From a virus, in the IMG/VR virus record IMGVR_UViG_3300035698_016380, positions 1 through 35,469 of that record: a stretch of DNA of 35,469 bases. One strand, 5' to 3'. Shown piece by piece: positions 1 to 6,125 of this stretch; position 1 is the first letter of the stretch; every line of letters begins with the position of its first letter. The translations under genes and the position numbers were made by a program. A model generated the notes under the pieces. The model was not told the DNA's origin and made no database searches. It saw only the letters and a program-made list of their open reading frames with translations.

Positions 1-291
1 AAAGAATTCCCTATAATCCAGTCCACCCAGCGGGATCGAAACTTGCTCCCAGCCATTCTCGGAATCGAGGGCTTCGTAAAAGTCTGACTTCAGGGTTCCG
101 TCATCGAACCAATCGGCCTCCTCGTGTTCCAAGGCCTCCAGGGCGCGACCACCTGCGATCTTACGACCACGCTTCAGATCGAACGCATCCGACTTATTAC
201 ATCTGGAAATCCCCCTGGCGGTGCCGGCCGGAGCCTTTATCTCACACACAATCGCATTATCCCTTTTGAAAAATCGATACCTTTTCATCAT
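1..291 (-). CDS. hypothetical phage protein, C-terminus cut by window edge
   Basis: Open reading frame of 97 codons that runs off the left edge without a stop. Two ATG codons in tandem follow a TAGGGGGGT ribosome-binding site, so the start is well supported (either 291 or 288). The protein begins MMKRYRFFKRDNA and becomes acidic (EHEEADWFDD), ending in the window at LDYREFF. I recognise no domain. It is the most downstream visible gene of the leftward small-gene cluster, immediately after the zinc-ribbon gene ending at 298. Function unknown. Confidence 0.7.
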   Translation of the reverse strand, partial: MMKRYRFFKRDNAIVCEIKAPAGTARGISRCNKSDAFDLKRGRKIAGGRALEALEHEEADWFDDGTLKSDFYEALDSENGWEQVSIPLGGLDYREFF

Positions 292-297
292 ACCCCC

Positions 298-495
298 CTA
301 ATTTATAATATTTCCGTCATTGTCAATAAAATAACCGCACTCCGGACATCTCGTAACGCTGGTGGAGTAAATCTCAAATACGTGCCCACAATTCGGGCAA
401 TCAAATTCACGGAGCCGGGTCTCGTCAGATCTCCGGTTGGCATAGCAGAAATCACGCCGGTTGGCTTCGAATATGTCAACGAGATCCATTACCAT
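298..495 (-). CDS. zinc-ribbon microprotein
   Basis: 65-residue protein with two CxxC knuckles (CPNCGHVF and CPECGYF) about 16 residues apart, the signature of a small zinc ribbon. The N-terminal part MVMDLVDIFEANRRDF is basic and acidic mixed. I chose the ATG at 495 because it forms a TAATG overlap with the stop of the upstream YopX-like gene; a longer in-frame start at 552 would run through that gene. Zinc ribbons of this size in phages usually bind nucleic acid or protein partners, but no specific role can be inferred. Confidence 0.75.
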   Translation of the reverse strand: MVMDLVDIFEANRRDFCYANRRSDETRLREFDCPNCGHVFEIYSTSVTRCPECGYFIDNDGNIIN

Positions 496-860
496 TAAGC
501 GCCACCAGCCAGATCGGGAGATTCGTAAATATTGCCGATTATTTTTCCGCAAAACCCATATAGGCCTATGGTTGATGTCGTTGTGCGGTACTGGAACCGG
601 GCTCGCTGCGTGTCATATTCGACAACTCCAACGAGAGAGCCCTGCCCCTCGGAGACGATATCACCATCGTAAATTTCCGTACCATTCCTGTCCTTTAGGC
701 CGGTGTATTGGCGAAAATGGATCTTATCGTCAAGCCCGATATGATTTACATAAGCCCAGTGAGCAACCGCCCCGGCGTTCATGGCGGTTATATCAAAATC
801 CCTGTGGAAAACATGACCGTTCCCGCGAACAACCGTATATCTGAACTTAATCTCACGCAC
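495..860 (-). CDS. YopX-family protein
   Basis: 121 residues from a GTG start at 860, which sits five bases after a GGAGG ribosome-binding site and overlaps the upstream stop (GTGCGTGA). The sequence has the YopX pattern: REIKFR at the start, then RQYTGLKDRNGTEIYDGDIV, then a strand-rich middle (GVVEYD), ending IIGNIYESPDL. YopX proteins (first seen in Bacillus phage SPbeta) are small beta-rich proteins common in phage accessory regions, with no settled function. A longer reading frame reaching 986 exists but overlaps the 853-1029 gene and has no ribosome site. Confidence 0.85.
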   Translation of the reverse strand: MREIKFRYTVVRGNGHVFHRDFDITAMNAGAVAHWAYVNHIGLDDKIHFRQYTGLKDRNGTEIYDGDIVSEGQGSLVGVVEYDTQRARFQYRTTTSTIGLYGFCGKIIGNIYESPDLAGGA

Positions 861-1029
861 GATACCCTCCATCCCACCACGATTTTTCCGGAACGGTGAA
901 GTCTTTCTGGTGTCCGCATTCCGGGCATGTGTGGCGATACGTGCCAGGCTCAAGCCACTGATTGGTTGGCGGATTGTGCTCTTCATGCCAGCATTTCTCG
1001 GGAGCGTCTTTTAACTTTTCGAGTGTCAT
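853..1029 (-). CDS. small zinc-binding protein
   Basis: 58 residues, starting MTLEKLKDAP. Contains CW-H near residue 13-15, then HTCPECGH at 33-40, so Cys13, His15 and the CPEC knuckle could co-ordinate zinc. The start overlaps the upstream stop as ATGA (1029-1026) and its own stop overlaps the GTG of the YopX-like gene, so the three genes are translationally coupled. The C-terminus is Trp-rich (SWWDGGYRA). Function unknown. Confidence 0.7.
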   Translation of the reverse strand: MTLEKLKDAPEKCWHEEHNPPTNQWLEPGTYRHTCPECGHQKDFTVPEKSWWDGGYRA

Positions 1030-1415
1030 TTTGATCTCGCTCGGTTCGGGTTAAGGGGGAGATTGGCAATTTCGAGCATACGGTCACGGCGGCCATCGGG
1101 GGTAATCGTAGGCCAGAGACCAAGTAGGCCCCAGTACTCAGACCCATAGCTATCGCATCTCACGCTACGCCACAAAATCTGACAGCCCCCACAGCACCCG
1201 TCGGCCTCGCAAAGATAGCAGGATGAGTCGGGGTGGTTCCCCTTGCGACGACAACCATGGAGACCCAACGGCACGGCAATCCCGAGGAAGCGAAAAAACG
1301 CGCGCTTTGCGTCGATAAGAACGTCCTCGTCCGCAGCGCTCTCTGCCATCCACCGCCACTGCTCACGAAACGCATCGACCTTATCACTGTTTGTCATTTC
1401 TCTTAATGGCTTCAT
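1026..1415 (-). CDS. hypothetical cysteine-rich phage protein
   Basis: 129 residues from an ATG preceded by AAAAGGGGGATTT; the promoter at 1434-1461 lies directly upstream. The N-terminal half is charged and probably helical (MKPLREMTNSDKVDAFREQWRW), while residues around 75-90 hold a Cys cluster (CYLCEADGCCGGC) that looks metal-binding. No family recognised. It is the first gene of a coupled leftward run (1415 to 298). Confidence 0.65.
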   Translation of the reverse strand: MKPLREMTNSDKVDAFREQWRWMAESAADEDVLIDAKRAFFRFLGIAVPLGLHGCRRKGNHPDSSCYLCEADGCCGGCQILWRSVRCDSYGSEYWGLLGLWPTITPDGRRDRMLEIANLPLNPNRARSK

Positions 1416-1433
1416 AAATCCCCCTTTTAAATT

Positions 1434-1461
1434 AATATAACACACGGAACTGAAATGTCAA
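1434..1461 (-). promoter_or_regulatory. leftward sigma70-type promoter
   Basis: On the minus strand: -35 TTGACA (1456-1461), 16-base spacer, -10 TATATT (1434-1439), then the AAAAGGGGG ribosome site and ATG at 1415. The -35 box contains the TGA stop of the upstream gene (CCT TGA CA), so the promoter is embedded in a gene end. Same geometry as the promoter at 4522-4549. Confidence 0.75.
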
Positions 1462-1655
1462 GGCTTGGCGGCCATCTGGGCATCAAGATATTGCTTGATC
1501 GCGTCTTCCATCATCACGATCAGCTCGTTGTCGGCACGGAATCCGGACCACTGTATCCCATTCTCGGTTGTCAGAAGCGACAAGCCATACCCGTCCTGCT
1601 CAATTTTCACCTTCTTGTCGCCACGCTCCACAATCGCATGTACCATTCTGTCCAT
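1458..1655 (-). CDS. hypothetical phage protein
   Basis: 65 residues from an ATG with a strong AGGAGG site (GCAGGAGGCTATAATG). Sequence begins MDRMVHAIVERGDKKVKI and ends DAIKQYLDAQMAAKP, with a predicted alternating beta/helix pattern. No family recognised. Longer in-frame starts up to 1850 have no ribosome site and pass through repeats, so I reject them. Confidence 0.65.
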   Translation of the reverse strand: MDRMVHAIVERGDKKVKIEQDGYGLSLLTTENGIQWSGFRADNELIVMMEDAIKQYLDAQMAAKP

Positions 1656-1713
1656 TATAGCCTCCTGCGGTACGATTTTGCCATCATTGTAGCCGAAATC
1701 GCCTATTTGTGAC

Positions 1714-1742
1714 GGTAAATACCAGCTTAACCAATTTGTCAA
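1714..1742 (-). promoter_or_regulatory. possible weak leftward promoter
   Basis: A TTGACA (1737-1742, minus strand) precedes the gene starting at 1655. No ideal -10 follows: TATTTA occurs with a 15-base spacer, TTTACC with 17. It fits the pattern of TTGACA elements upstream of genes in this cluster but is the weakest of them. Confidence 0.3.
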
Positions 1743-1832
1743 GGCGTACATTTTAATCAACCGTTCAGAAATTATGTACGTGCAAATAACTGTACGCATT
1801 TGTAAAAGTATTTGTACGGAATCAGACAAAGT

Positions 1833-1858
1833 GCCGACACATGCCAACAAGTGTCGGT
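1833..1858 (-). other. hairpin downstream of the 1866-2075 gene
   Basis: Inverted repeat GCCGACAC (1833-1840) and GTGTCGGT (1851-1858) with a 10-base loop, eight pairs including one G-T. On the minus strand it lies just past the stop at 1866, where a terminator would be expected, but no T-run follows, so it may instead be a regulatory or mRNA-end hairpin. Three TGTACG words occur just to the left (about 1775-1817). No gene is visible between 1656 and 1865. Confidence 0.35.
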
Positions 1859-1865
1859 ATTATTG

Positions 1866-2075
1866 TCAATCTGGACACTTAGGCCGATACCAGCCATTAG
1901 AAGATCTGTTAAGCAGGCCTTTGGCGAACAGGGAAGCGCAGGTCTCGACCGCCCACGAGCCGCATCCATACTCTGTCCCTCCAGCGCCAAACCCAATCAC
2001 TTCAGCCGTGCGGTAAATGAGCAGCGTTGAGCGCAGAAAGCTCATAACTTTTTCTTCGTTTGGCGTTAGGTCCAT
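1866..2075 (-). CDS. hypothetical phage protein, possible small winged-helix fold
   Basis: 69 residues, MDLTPNEEKVMSFL at the start, then YRTAEVIGFG, a helix-like stretch with two Cys, and SLFAKGLLNRSSNGWYRP at the end. The order (helix, turn, helix, then a hydrophobic-Gly-Trp-Tyr hairpin) resembles a winged-helix layout, but this is inference only. The ATG follows AGGGGATGCT and overlaps the upstream gene by ten bases (CTATGGACCTAA). Confidence 0.65.
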   Translation of the reverse strand: MDLTPNEEKVMSFLRSTLLIYRTAEVIGFGAGGTEYGCGSWAVETCASLFAKGLLNRSSNGWYRPKCPD

Positions 2076-2368
2076 AGCATCCCCTCGTAGATTGGCTCAT
2101 ACACCCCCTGGGTTCCCTCTATTTTGAAAGTAAGGCGCTGGCCGGTTTTTAAGTCAATGCGGTCAAGGCTGATTCCGAGCAATCCCATCACCCCAAATGG
2201 AATCGGGCCGTCAAGAACACCACCGGTTCCCCTTGTGTCTTTCAGGCATCGCCAGCACCAGACCATTCCTTGATATTCCGACCACTCGACATGCCTATTC
2301 CCGCAGATATCGCAGTAGACTTCATATGCCGCTGGGGGTTGAACATAAACCCATTCGCGCCTTTCCAT
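2066..2368 (-). CDS. hypothetical zinc-binding phage protein
   Basis: 100 residues. A CDICGNRH knuckle near residues 19-26 and a CWRC near 37-40 form a likely zinc ribbon, followed by a beta-rich C-terminal half (GQRLTFKIEGTQGVYEPIYEG). The ATG follows GGGGGGGTATT. The next gene starts inside its last codons. No named family recognised. Confidence 0.65.
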   Translation of the reverse strand: MERREWVYVQPPAAYEVYCDICGNRHVEWSEYQGMVWCWRCLKDTRGTGGVLDGPIPFGVMGLLGISLDRIDLKTGQRLTFKIEGTQGVYEPIYEGMLWT

Positions 2369-2379
2369 AATACCCCCCC

Positions 2380-2571
2380 CTACGCAGCCATCATTTCAAC
2401 CGGACCCCTGACATCTGCGTACAAATACGCAATCCCGGAGCCGACACTAATCAGCATGCCATCAAATCGAACCACCTGCTCCCGGGCCAGGCCACCAACT
2501 TCAGCGATCAATTCCGAGTTGTCCGGTTTCGAGTTGTGGCAATCTTTTACCCTTAATACGATTTTTCTCAT
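2380..2571 (-). CDS. hypothetical phage protein
   Basis: 63 residues beginning MRKIVLRVKDCHNSKPDNSE, with alternating hydrophobic residues that suggest a small beta-sheet protein (VRFDGMLISVGSGIAYLYADV). Its ATG overlaps the upstream stop as ATGA and a GAGGGG site lies ten bases upstream. No family recognised. Confidence 0.6.
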   Translation of the reverse strand: MRKIVLRVKDCHNSKPDNSELIAEVGGLAREQVVRFDGMLISVGSGIAYLYADVRGPVEMMAA

Positions 2572-2882
2572 TTGGTCCCCTCGGTCGTCGGGCTATATTC
2601 AGGAACGCGTTGAGCAGGGTGGAGACGATCCATTGTAACGGCACCGCCAGCAGCCTGATAGCAGCTCTGCGTGTCGATATGGTGGCTTATCCGGGCGTCA
2701 ATATAATCCTTGGGCCACAGGACATCAGATTCCCGCTGAGTGTGCTCAATAGCCTCTGCAGTTGTGAAAACGTGTGCCTTGCGAATATCGCAGGTGTACC
2801 CCTTGGCGTCCTTAGCCCACCAGTACATCGAATTTCCGACGTATTGGCGACTGTCTTGCATGTAATATAATTTGTCGAGCAT
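2568..2882 (-). CDS. conserved-looking hypothetical phage protein
   Basis: 104 residues from ATG 2882 (AAAAGGGGGATGTG upstream; a GTG one codon earlier is less likely). Sequence begins MLDKLYYMQDSRQYVG and continues NSMYWWAKDAKGYTCDI, KAHVFTTAEA, a pattern I associate with small phage proteins of unknown role, probably a beta-hairpin followed by a helix. The C-terminal 30 residues look disordered (Pro, Thr, Glu). Coupled to the next gene by ATGA. Confidence 0.7.
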   Translation of the reverse strand: MLDKLYYMQDSRQYVGNSMYWWAKDAKGYTCDIRKAHVFTTAEAIEHTQRESDVLWPKDYIDARISHHIDTQSCYQAAGGAVTMDRLHPAQRVPEYSPTTEGTK

Positions 2883-2907
2883 CACATCCCCCTTTTGAGT
2901 TTACCAC

Positions 2908-2935
2908 AACGTAATTCGCGAATAGCGAATGTCAA
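2908..2935 (-). promoter_or_regulatory. leftward promoter with palindromic spacer
   Basis: Minus strand -35 TTGACA (2930-2935), 16-base spacer, weak -10 TACGTT (2908-2913). The spacer holds the perfect palindrome ATTCGCGAAT (2914-2923) and a second half copy GCGAAT, positioned where a repressor dimer could block polymerase. The -35 again contains the stop of the upstream gene (CCT TGA CA). Confidence 0.45.
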
Positions 2936-3207
2936 GGGCTTTCATTGGGATCTGAACGGATTTTATCCAGGACTTTTTTAGACCACCGCCAGTTGAGTTT
3001 GATGAGGTCTGGGATAAGGGTCCACAGGGCGCACACGACAAGAGCGGACAGGAACGTAAACGATACCCCACAGAGCCATTGGTGGAAGAATCCAGATCCG
3101 CCCAGCCGCACAAATGCCCAGACCCAAAACGATCCGAGCCAATACGGAATGAAAACCACCCCACCGATTTCTGCCAATTTTAATGTGATAAAAACGAAAA
3201 TTCTCAC
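2932..3207 (-). CDS. small membrane protein
   Basis: 91 residues from a GTG start at 3207 preceded by AAAAAGGGGGAACC. Two or three hydrophobic segments are visible: IFVFITLKLAEIGGVVFIPYWLG, a middle WLCGVSFTFLSALVVCALW stretch, and a basic C-terminus (WRWSKKVLDKIRSDPNESP) likely cytoplasmic. No family recognised. Longer reading frames upstream lack ribosome sites. Confidence 0.6.
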   Translation of the reverse strand: MRIFVFITLKLAEIGGVVFIPYWLGSFWVWAFVRLGGSGFFHQWLCGVSFTFLSALVVCALWTLIPDLIKLNWRWSKKVLDKIRSDPNESP

Positions 3208-3244
3208 GGTTCCCCCTTTTTGGTTTATAAACGAACATAATGCC

Positions 3245-3598
3245 TTAATCCTGGCATTCACCCCACCGGCCCCCATCAACCCGCATTTCAACCTTCAGAT
3301 TTTCAGGGTCCATGGCCTCCTCGACAAGCTGATCAGCCGTTTTGCCGGATATAATCTCGCTTGAGGCGCGCGCGACCCACAGTTTGAATTTGCCGCTTGC
3401 CACGAGACGGTCAAGGGCAGCTCGCTTATTACGGTGTTGCTCACGGTGATTCCGACTCTCGCCAACAGCCCCAGACGCCTTGTGGATGATGCGAACCCCG
3501 GAGTCAGTCTTGTTCTGGTGCTGGCCGCCCTTGCCGCCGGATCTGAAAGTCTGGACGGTGAAGTCCTTTTTATGAATTGTGAATAATTTTTCTCTCAT
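3245..3598 (-). CDS. stand-alone RF1-type GGQ domain protein (release-factor-like)
   Basis: 117 residues. The core FRSGGKGGQHQNKTDSGVR (GGQ at residues 24-26) is the peptidyl-tRNA hydrolysis loop of class I release factors, followed by RIIHKASG and a helix with EQHRNKRAALDRL typical of the RF-1 domain. The stop-codon recognition domains are absent, so it resembles ArfB/PrfH-like rescue factors and the release-factor-like proteins of phages. Unlike ArfB, the C-terminus is acidic and lacks a basic tail. It would hydrolyse peptidyl-tRNA on ribosomes; the target (stalled or damaged ribosomes) is unknown. Confidence 0.9.
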   Translation of the reverse strand: MREKLFTIHKKDFTVQTFRSGGKGGQHQNKTDSGVRIIHKASGAVGESRNHREQHRNKRAALDRLVASGKFKLWVARASSEIISGKTADQLVEEAMDPENLKVEMRVDGGRWGECQD

Positions 3599-3604
3599 GT
3601 GGAT

Positions 3605-3633
3605 ACCTTAAGACAGTGGCCGGGAAATGTCAA
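3605..3633 (-). promoter_or_regulatory. leftward promoter for the GGQ protein gene
   Basis: Minus strand -35 TTGACA (3628-3633), 17-base spacer, -10 TAAGGT (3605-3610), 7 bases before the ATG at 3598. The transcript would have an almost absent leader; an AAGG lies within the -10. The TTGACA follows the upstream stop by nine bases. Moderate match only. Confidence 0.4.
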
Positions 3634-3640
3634 GTGGGAA

Positions 3641-3940
3641 TCAGAATTTACGGAAAAGAATTTCTCTGCGGCGTTTGCGCTCCTCCCTAAGATAGTCTCG
3701 GAATTCCACATACGCAGGGCAGACCACTCTCAGATCGTGCTCTTGGTTGCAATATTTGCAGAGGCCTGTGTGCTCGTCCTGGGGAGCTGGGCCTATCGCG
3801 CGAATCGCATACCCTGTTGCGATAGCGTATCTGTAACCAAGGTGCCCATCCCGGGCCAGTTTTAAGAATTCTGATTTTATCTCGCGCAGCGTTTCCACTA
3901 TCCGGTCGTGCGACATTTCGCCAATTGTCGATTCGTTCAT
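3641..3940 (-). CDS. hypothetical zinc-binding phage protein
   Basis: 99 residues after an AAAAGGGGGGAGATCGCC ribosome site. The N-terminal half is helical (MSHDRIVETLREIKSEFLKLA), the middle has CKYCNQEHDLRVVCP (Cys 61-64 region, His, Cys) that looks like a zinc site, and the end is strongly basic (REERKRRREILFRKF), which suggests nucleic-acid binding. No family recognised. Confidence 0.65.
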   Translation of the reverse strand: MNESTIGEMSHDRIVETLREIKSEFLKLARDGHLGYRYAIATGYAIRAIGPAPQDEHTGLCKYCNQEHDLRVVCPAYVEFRDYLREERKRRREILFRKF

Positions 3941-3966
3941 GGCGATCTCCCCCCTTTTTTGGGTTG

Positions 3967-4221
3967 CTATTTTAAATCCTCGCTGAACAATTCATTCGGC
4001 CGCAGGGTTTTATCTCCAACCTGACCGGCCCTCAGTGCTATCATCATCGCAGGCTTACGCATCACATATCGCGCGCAATCCGTGACAAACCCCTGGTCTT
4101 CGCCATGGGGGAACGGGGGTGGGCACACGCCATCCCGGATCATTTTAAGCCCGATTGCGGCGTGATTGGCACCCTCGTAGATATTTCCATTGTGCCGGAT
4201 TGCAGCACATTTTATTTTCAT
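3967..4221 (-). CDS. conserved small phage protein of unknown function
   Basis: 84 residues: MKIKCAAIRHNGNIYEG, then NHAAIGLKMIRDGV, DQGFVTDCARYVMRKPAMMIALRAGQVG. I recognise this arrangement (basic N-terminus with G-x-IYEG, then QGFVT..GR(F/Y)V.R..A, then AGQ) from many phage genomes, where it is always a hypothetical protein. The ATG follows GGAGACCGCC. No catalytic motif visible. Confidence 0.75.
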   Translation of the reverse strand: MKIKCAAIRHNGNIYEGANHAAIGLKMIRDGVCPPPFPHGEDQGFVTDCARYVMRKPAMMIALRAGQVGDKTLRPNELFSEDLK

Positions 4222-4230
4222 GGCGGTCTC

Positions 4231-4434
4231 CTATTTCTTAGGGTTTGGGTTGAAGAATCCAGCCGGCGTATCGGCCTTTTTCCGTTTTGCAGGCTTCTTT
4301 TCAGGAACGGACTTGACCGCCAGATTTTTACGGTAGGGGTCGGTCAGAAACCTGCTGACTGATTTGTGTTTCTTGTGAGCCAATTCCTTGATTACGGGAA
4401 ATAGCTCGTCCGGTATCCAGATTGTCGTTCTCAT
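4231..4434 (-). CDS. short ribbon-helix-helix-like DNA-binding protein
   Basis: 67 residues from ATG 4434, which follows GGAGGATCTT. MRTTIWIPDELF is a typical ribbon strand, and PVIKELAHKKHKSVSRFLTDP gives two helices, so the first 45 residues look like a CopG/Arc-type ribbon-helix-helix. The tail is very basic (KKPAKRKKADTP). As the first gene after the promoter at 4522-4549 with direct repeats between, it could be an autoregulator of the leftward cluster; this is inference. Confidence 0.65.
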   Translation of the reverse strand: MRTTIWIPDELFPVIKELAHKKHKSVSRFLTDPYRKNLAVKSVPEKKPAKRKKADTPAGFFNPNPKK

Positions 4435-4456
4435 AAGATCCTCCGTAGCGACATAA

Positions 4457-4512
4457 GGTATGATGTTGATTACGGTCCAATTCATAAAACAAGTGAATAC
4501 GGTATGATGTTG
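4457..4512. repeat. 12-bp direct repeat, candidate operator
   Basis: GGTATGATGTTG occurs at 4457-4468 and 4501-4512, 44 bp apart, about four helical turns. Both copies lie in the leader between the leftward promoter (4522-4549) and the first gene (4434), so a protein bound to both could act on that promoter. The encoded ribbon-helix-helix-like protein is the obvious candidate. Confidence 0.55.
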
Positions 4513-4521
4513 CCATAAGAC

Positions 4522-4549
4522 AATATAATACAGGGGGAGGGGGTGTCAA
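4522..4549 (-). promoter_or_regulatory. strong leftward promoter of the small-gene cluster
   Basis: Minus strand -35 TTGACA (4544-4549), 16-base spacer that is almost pure C/T, -10 TATATT (4522-4527). It is upstream of the genes from 4434 leftward and matches the promoter at 1434-1461 in boxes and spacing. Confidence 0.8.
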
Positions 4550-4748
4550 GGGGAAAAATGGGGAAATTTGTTATGGCGTTTGCAAACAACACAACAGCGG
4601 GGTAAGTGGGCGGAATTCTTGGTGAAAAAACTGGGAAATTTATAATAATATCACCATGCAGTATATATACTTGCATGGTAGATATTATTAAACACGGGGA
4701 GGGTTGAGACAAGGGACTGATATTTATGGTGAAAAATACCTAAAATTT
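4550..4748. repeat. three dispersed 20-bp direct repeats
   Basis: Similar blocks at 4550-4569, 4621-4641 and 4728-4748 share a GGKGAAAAA half, about three variable bases, and a (G)GAAATTT or AAAATTT half. They lie in an A-rich non-coding stretch beside the terminase small subunit gene and flank the inverted repeat at 4643-4690. They might be binding sites for a phage protein. The match of the third copy is weaker. Confidence 0.4.
4643..4690. repeat. long imperfect palindrome (18-bp arms)
   Basis: Left arm 4643-4660 (TAATAATATC then ACCATGCA), right arm 4672-4690 (TGCATGGT, one extra A, then GATATTATTA), with an 11-base centre GTATATATACT that is itself nearly self-complementary. All 18 positions pair apart from the single bulged A at 4680. 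It lies in no gene. No T-run follows on either strand, so it is not a usual terminator; a protein-binding or cruciform site is more likely. Confidence 0.7.
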
Positions 4749-5063
4749 TTCATGTGAGAATCGATATATACTGTAGAGACACCCCCCTCTTGACTTGGCA
4801 CCCCCTCTTTGCCTTCGATAGATATGGCTTATGTGCGTGTAATCATTGGTGATACACACACAGCGAGCCAGCTCCAGACCAGTGAGTCCGGGCAAGGCAG
4901 CGCTCCACACACGCAGCGTACACAAGAGGGAATGATGTAACGTCTGATAATAATGTAATACGTAAACTTTATTGATTGCGAATAGGTAGGGATAACGGGG
5001 AGTTATGGACTTGTGTACTATTATCAATACCAGCCAGTGGACAATAGGCTGTATCTTGTGGCT
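4749..5063. other. non-coding stretch, no gene seen
   Basis: 315 bases between the repeats and the end of the terminase small subunit gene. Frames open here have phage-atypical composition and no ribosome sites. The part 4850-4920 is GC-richer than its surroundings (GCGAGCCAGCTCC, GGGCAAGGCAGCGC). A word similar to GCACCCCCTCTTTGC near 4799 recurs at about 5759 inside the neighbouring small gene. Being next to terS, a cos or pac site is possible but not shown. Confidence 0.4.
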
Positions 5064-5681
5064 TTATGCCTTATCGGCAGGCGGATCGGCAGCATTAGGG
5101 CTTGAGTCTGGTGTGTCAAACTGCTCACTGGATGCGCCTTTGTATGAGATCCTACTGAATGTGATAGTCTCTTCAGTCTTGACCTCATCCTTGGCTTTTG
5201 TTGAATGATCATAGTTAGTTTGGGCCACCAGGCCTGACATCTTCGACTCGTAGTCACCAATTAAGGCACCCTCAATCAAATCATCCTCGCATTGCAGCCT
5301 GGCGCGCGTGATTACGTCCATAAACCTTTCGTCTTTTTCCTTATAATTCAGGAGACTTGTCCGTGATTTGAACCCTATTGCGAGGCATAAGCCACTCATT
5401 AATTTGGGGATTCGGCGCTTGACTGTGACCTCATTACCTGCCTTTGTGATCTTTGTGACCGTCTTGCCCTTGTCACACTTCTTGAAGTAAGCATCTATCT
5501 TGGCTTGCATCAGTTCCGGGCCTGTTTCGTCATTATAGATAGGAGGTCTTCCACCTTGTGACTTGCCATGCTTTGCAGGATCGAATAATTCTGTCTGCTT
5601 GCCACACTTCGGACATATATCTATTCCATACTTATTCAGCATCCGATGCTCTTTTACCGTGCAGTATGTTATTTCACTCAT
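5064..5681 (-). CDS. terS: terminase small subunit (DNA packaging) with N-terminal zinc motif
   Basis: 205 residues. The central part follows the phage terminase small subunit / DNA-packaging family: GGRPPIYNDETGPELMQAK, DAYFKKC, then SGLCLAIGFKSRTSLLNY with KDERFMDVITRAR, EDDLIEGAL, and a short C-terminal region ending in a disordered tail. These proteins form rings that recognise the packaging site and recruit the large terminase. The first 27 residues carry C7, H12 and a CPKCG at 23-27, which looks like an added zinc ribbon. The usual partner terL is not downstream; it is not in this window. Start ATG overlaps the upstream stop (ATGA); AGGAG upstream. Confidence 0.8.
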   Translation of the reverse strand: MSEITYCTVKEHRMLNKYGIDICPKCGKQTELFDPAKHGKSQGGRPPIYNDETGPELMQAKIDAYFKKCDKGKTVTKITKAGNEVTVKRRIPKLMSGLCLAIGFKSRTSLLNYKEKDERFMDVITRARLQCEDDLIEGALIGDYESKMSGLVAQTNYDHSTKAKDEVKTEETITFSRISYKGASSEQFDTPDSSPNAADPPADKA

Positions 5682-5836
5682 GTTAGCTCGCTCCTGATAT
5701 TTGATAGAATTCCTTCAGCTCTTGCCAGTCTTGACTTGATCTTGCCATTTTTGGCTGTTTGCACCCTCTTTGCATATAAATGGCTTGATAGGATGCCAAT
5801 TAAGGTGCCTAATATTAAACAAGCTATGGATAGCAT
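5678..5836 (-). CDS. small single-pass membrane protein
   Basis: 52 residues: N-terminal hydrophobic segment LSIACLILGTLIGILSSHLY followed by a basic cytoplasmic-looking tail (KRVQTAKNGKIKSRLARAEG). An AAAAAGG site precedes the ATG at 5836 and the stop overlaps the terS start as ATGA, so the two are coupled. The layout (Cys within the hydrophobic segment, then coiled tail) is like many small phage inner-membrane proteins; role unknown. Confidence 0.7.
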   Translation of the reverse strand: MLSIACLILGTLIGILSSHLYAKRVQTAKNGKIKSRLARAEGILSNIRSELT

Positions 5837-5845
5837 GGGCCTTTT

Positions 5846-6097
5846 TCACTTGTATTGGATACGTCTTTTGATTGAATGTTTCGATATTACCATTGCGTTT
5901 CTTGACCTGGTTGAATATGGGAAAAGGAATGGACTCAATACAATCTTTTCGTCGTCCTCGTCAATTAATAGACCTGTCAACCAGGCACCAGCCAATGTAT
6001 GATTGTCTTCAATATTGGTTTCCTCGTTATGGCAAGTCCAGTCGTCGGCATAGATGCACACTAACGGGAATGGCTTGATATACTTGGGTTTAGCCAT
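5846..6097 (-). CDS. hypothetical phage protein
   Basis: 83 residues from ATG 6097 (AAAAAAGGATCTAAAC upstream). Begins MAKPKYIKPFPLVCIYADDW; the middle is acidic (HNEETNIEDNHTLAGAWLTG, DEDDEKIVLSPF) and the end basic (SKHSIKRRIQYK). First gene after the promoter at 6126-6154, so it heads the short operon that ends with terS. No family recognised. Confidence 0.65.
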   Translation of the reverse strand: MAKPKYIKPFPLVCIYADDWTCHNEETNIEDNHTLAGAWLTGLLIDEDDEKIVLSPFLFPYSTRSRNAMVISKHSIKRRIQYK

Positions 6098-6125
6098 GTT
6101 TAGATCCTTTTTTAATTGAGGTAAT

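Noticed and set aside
4740-5027. Leftward frame in the non-coding region
   Set aside because: No ribosome site, unusual composition and it runs through the repeat-rich region.
5005-5208. Rightward frame opposite the end of terS
   Set aside because: Overlaps the well-supported terS C-terminus and has no upstream promoter or ribosome site.
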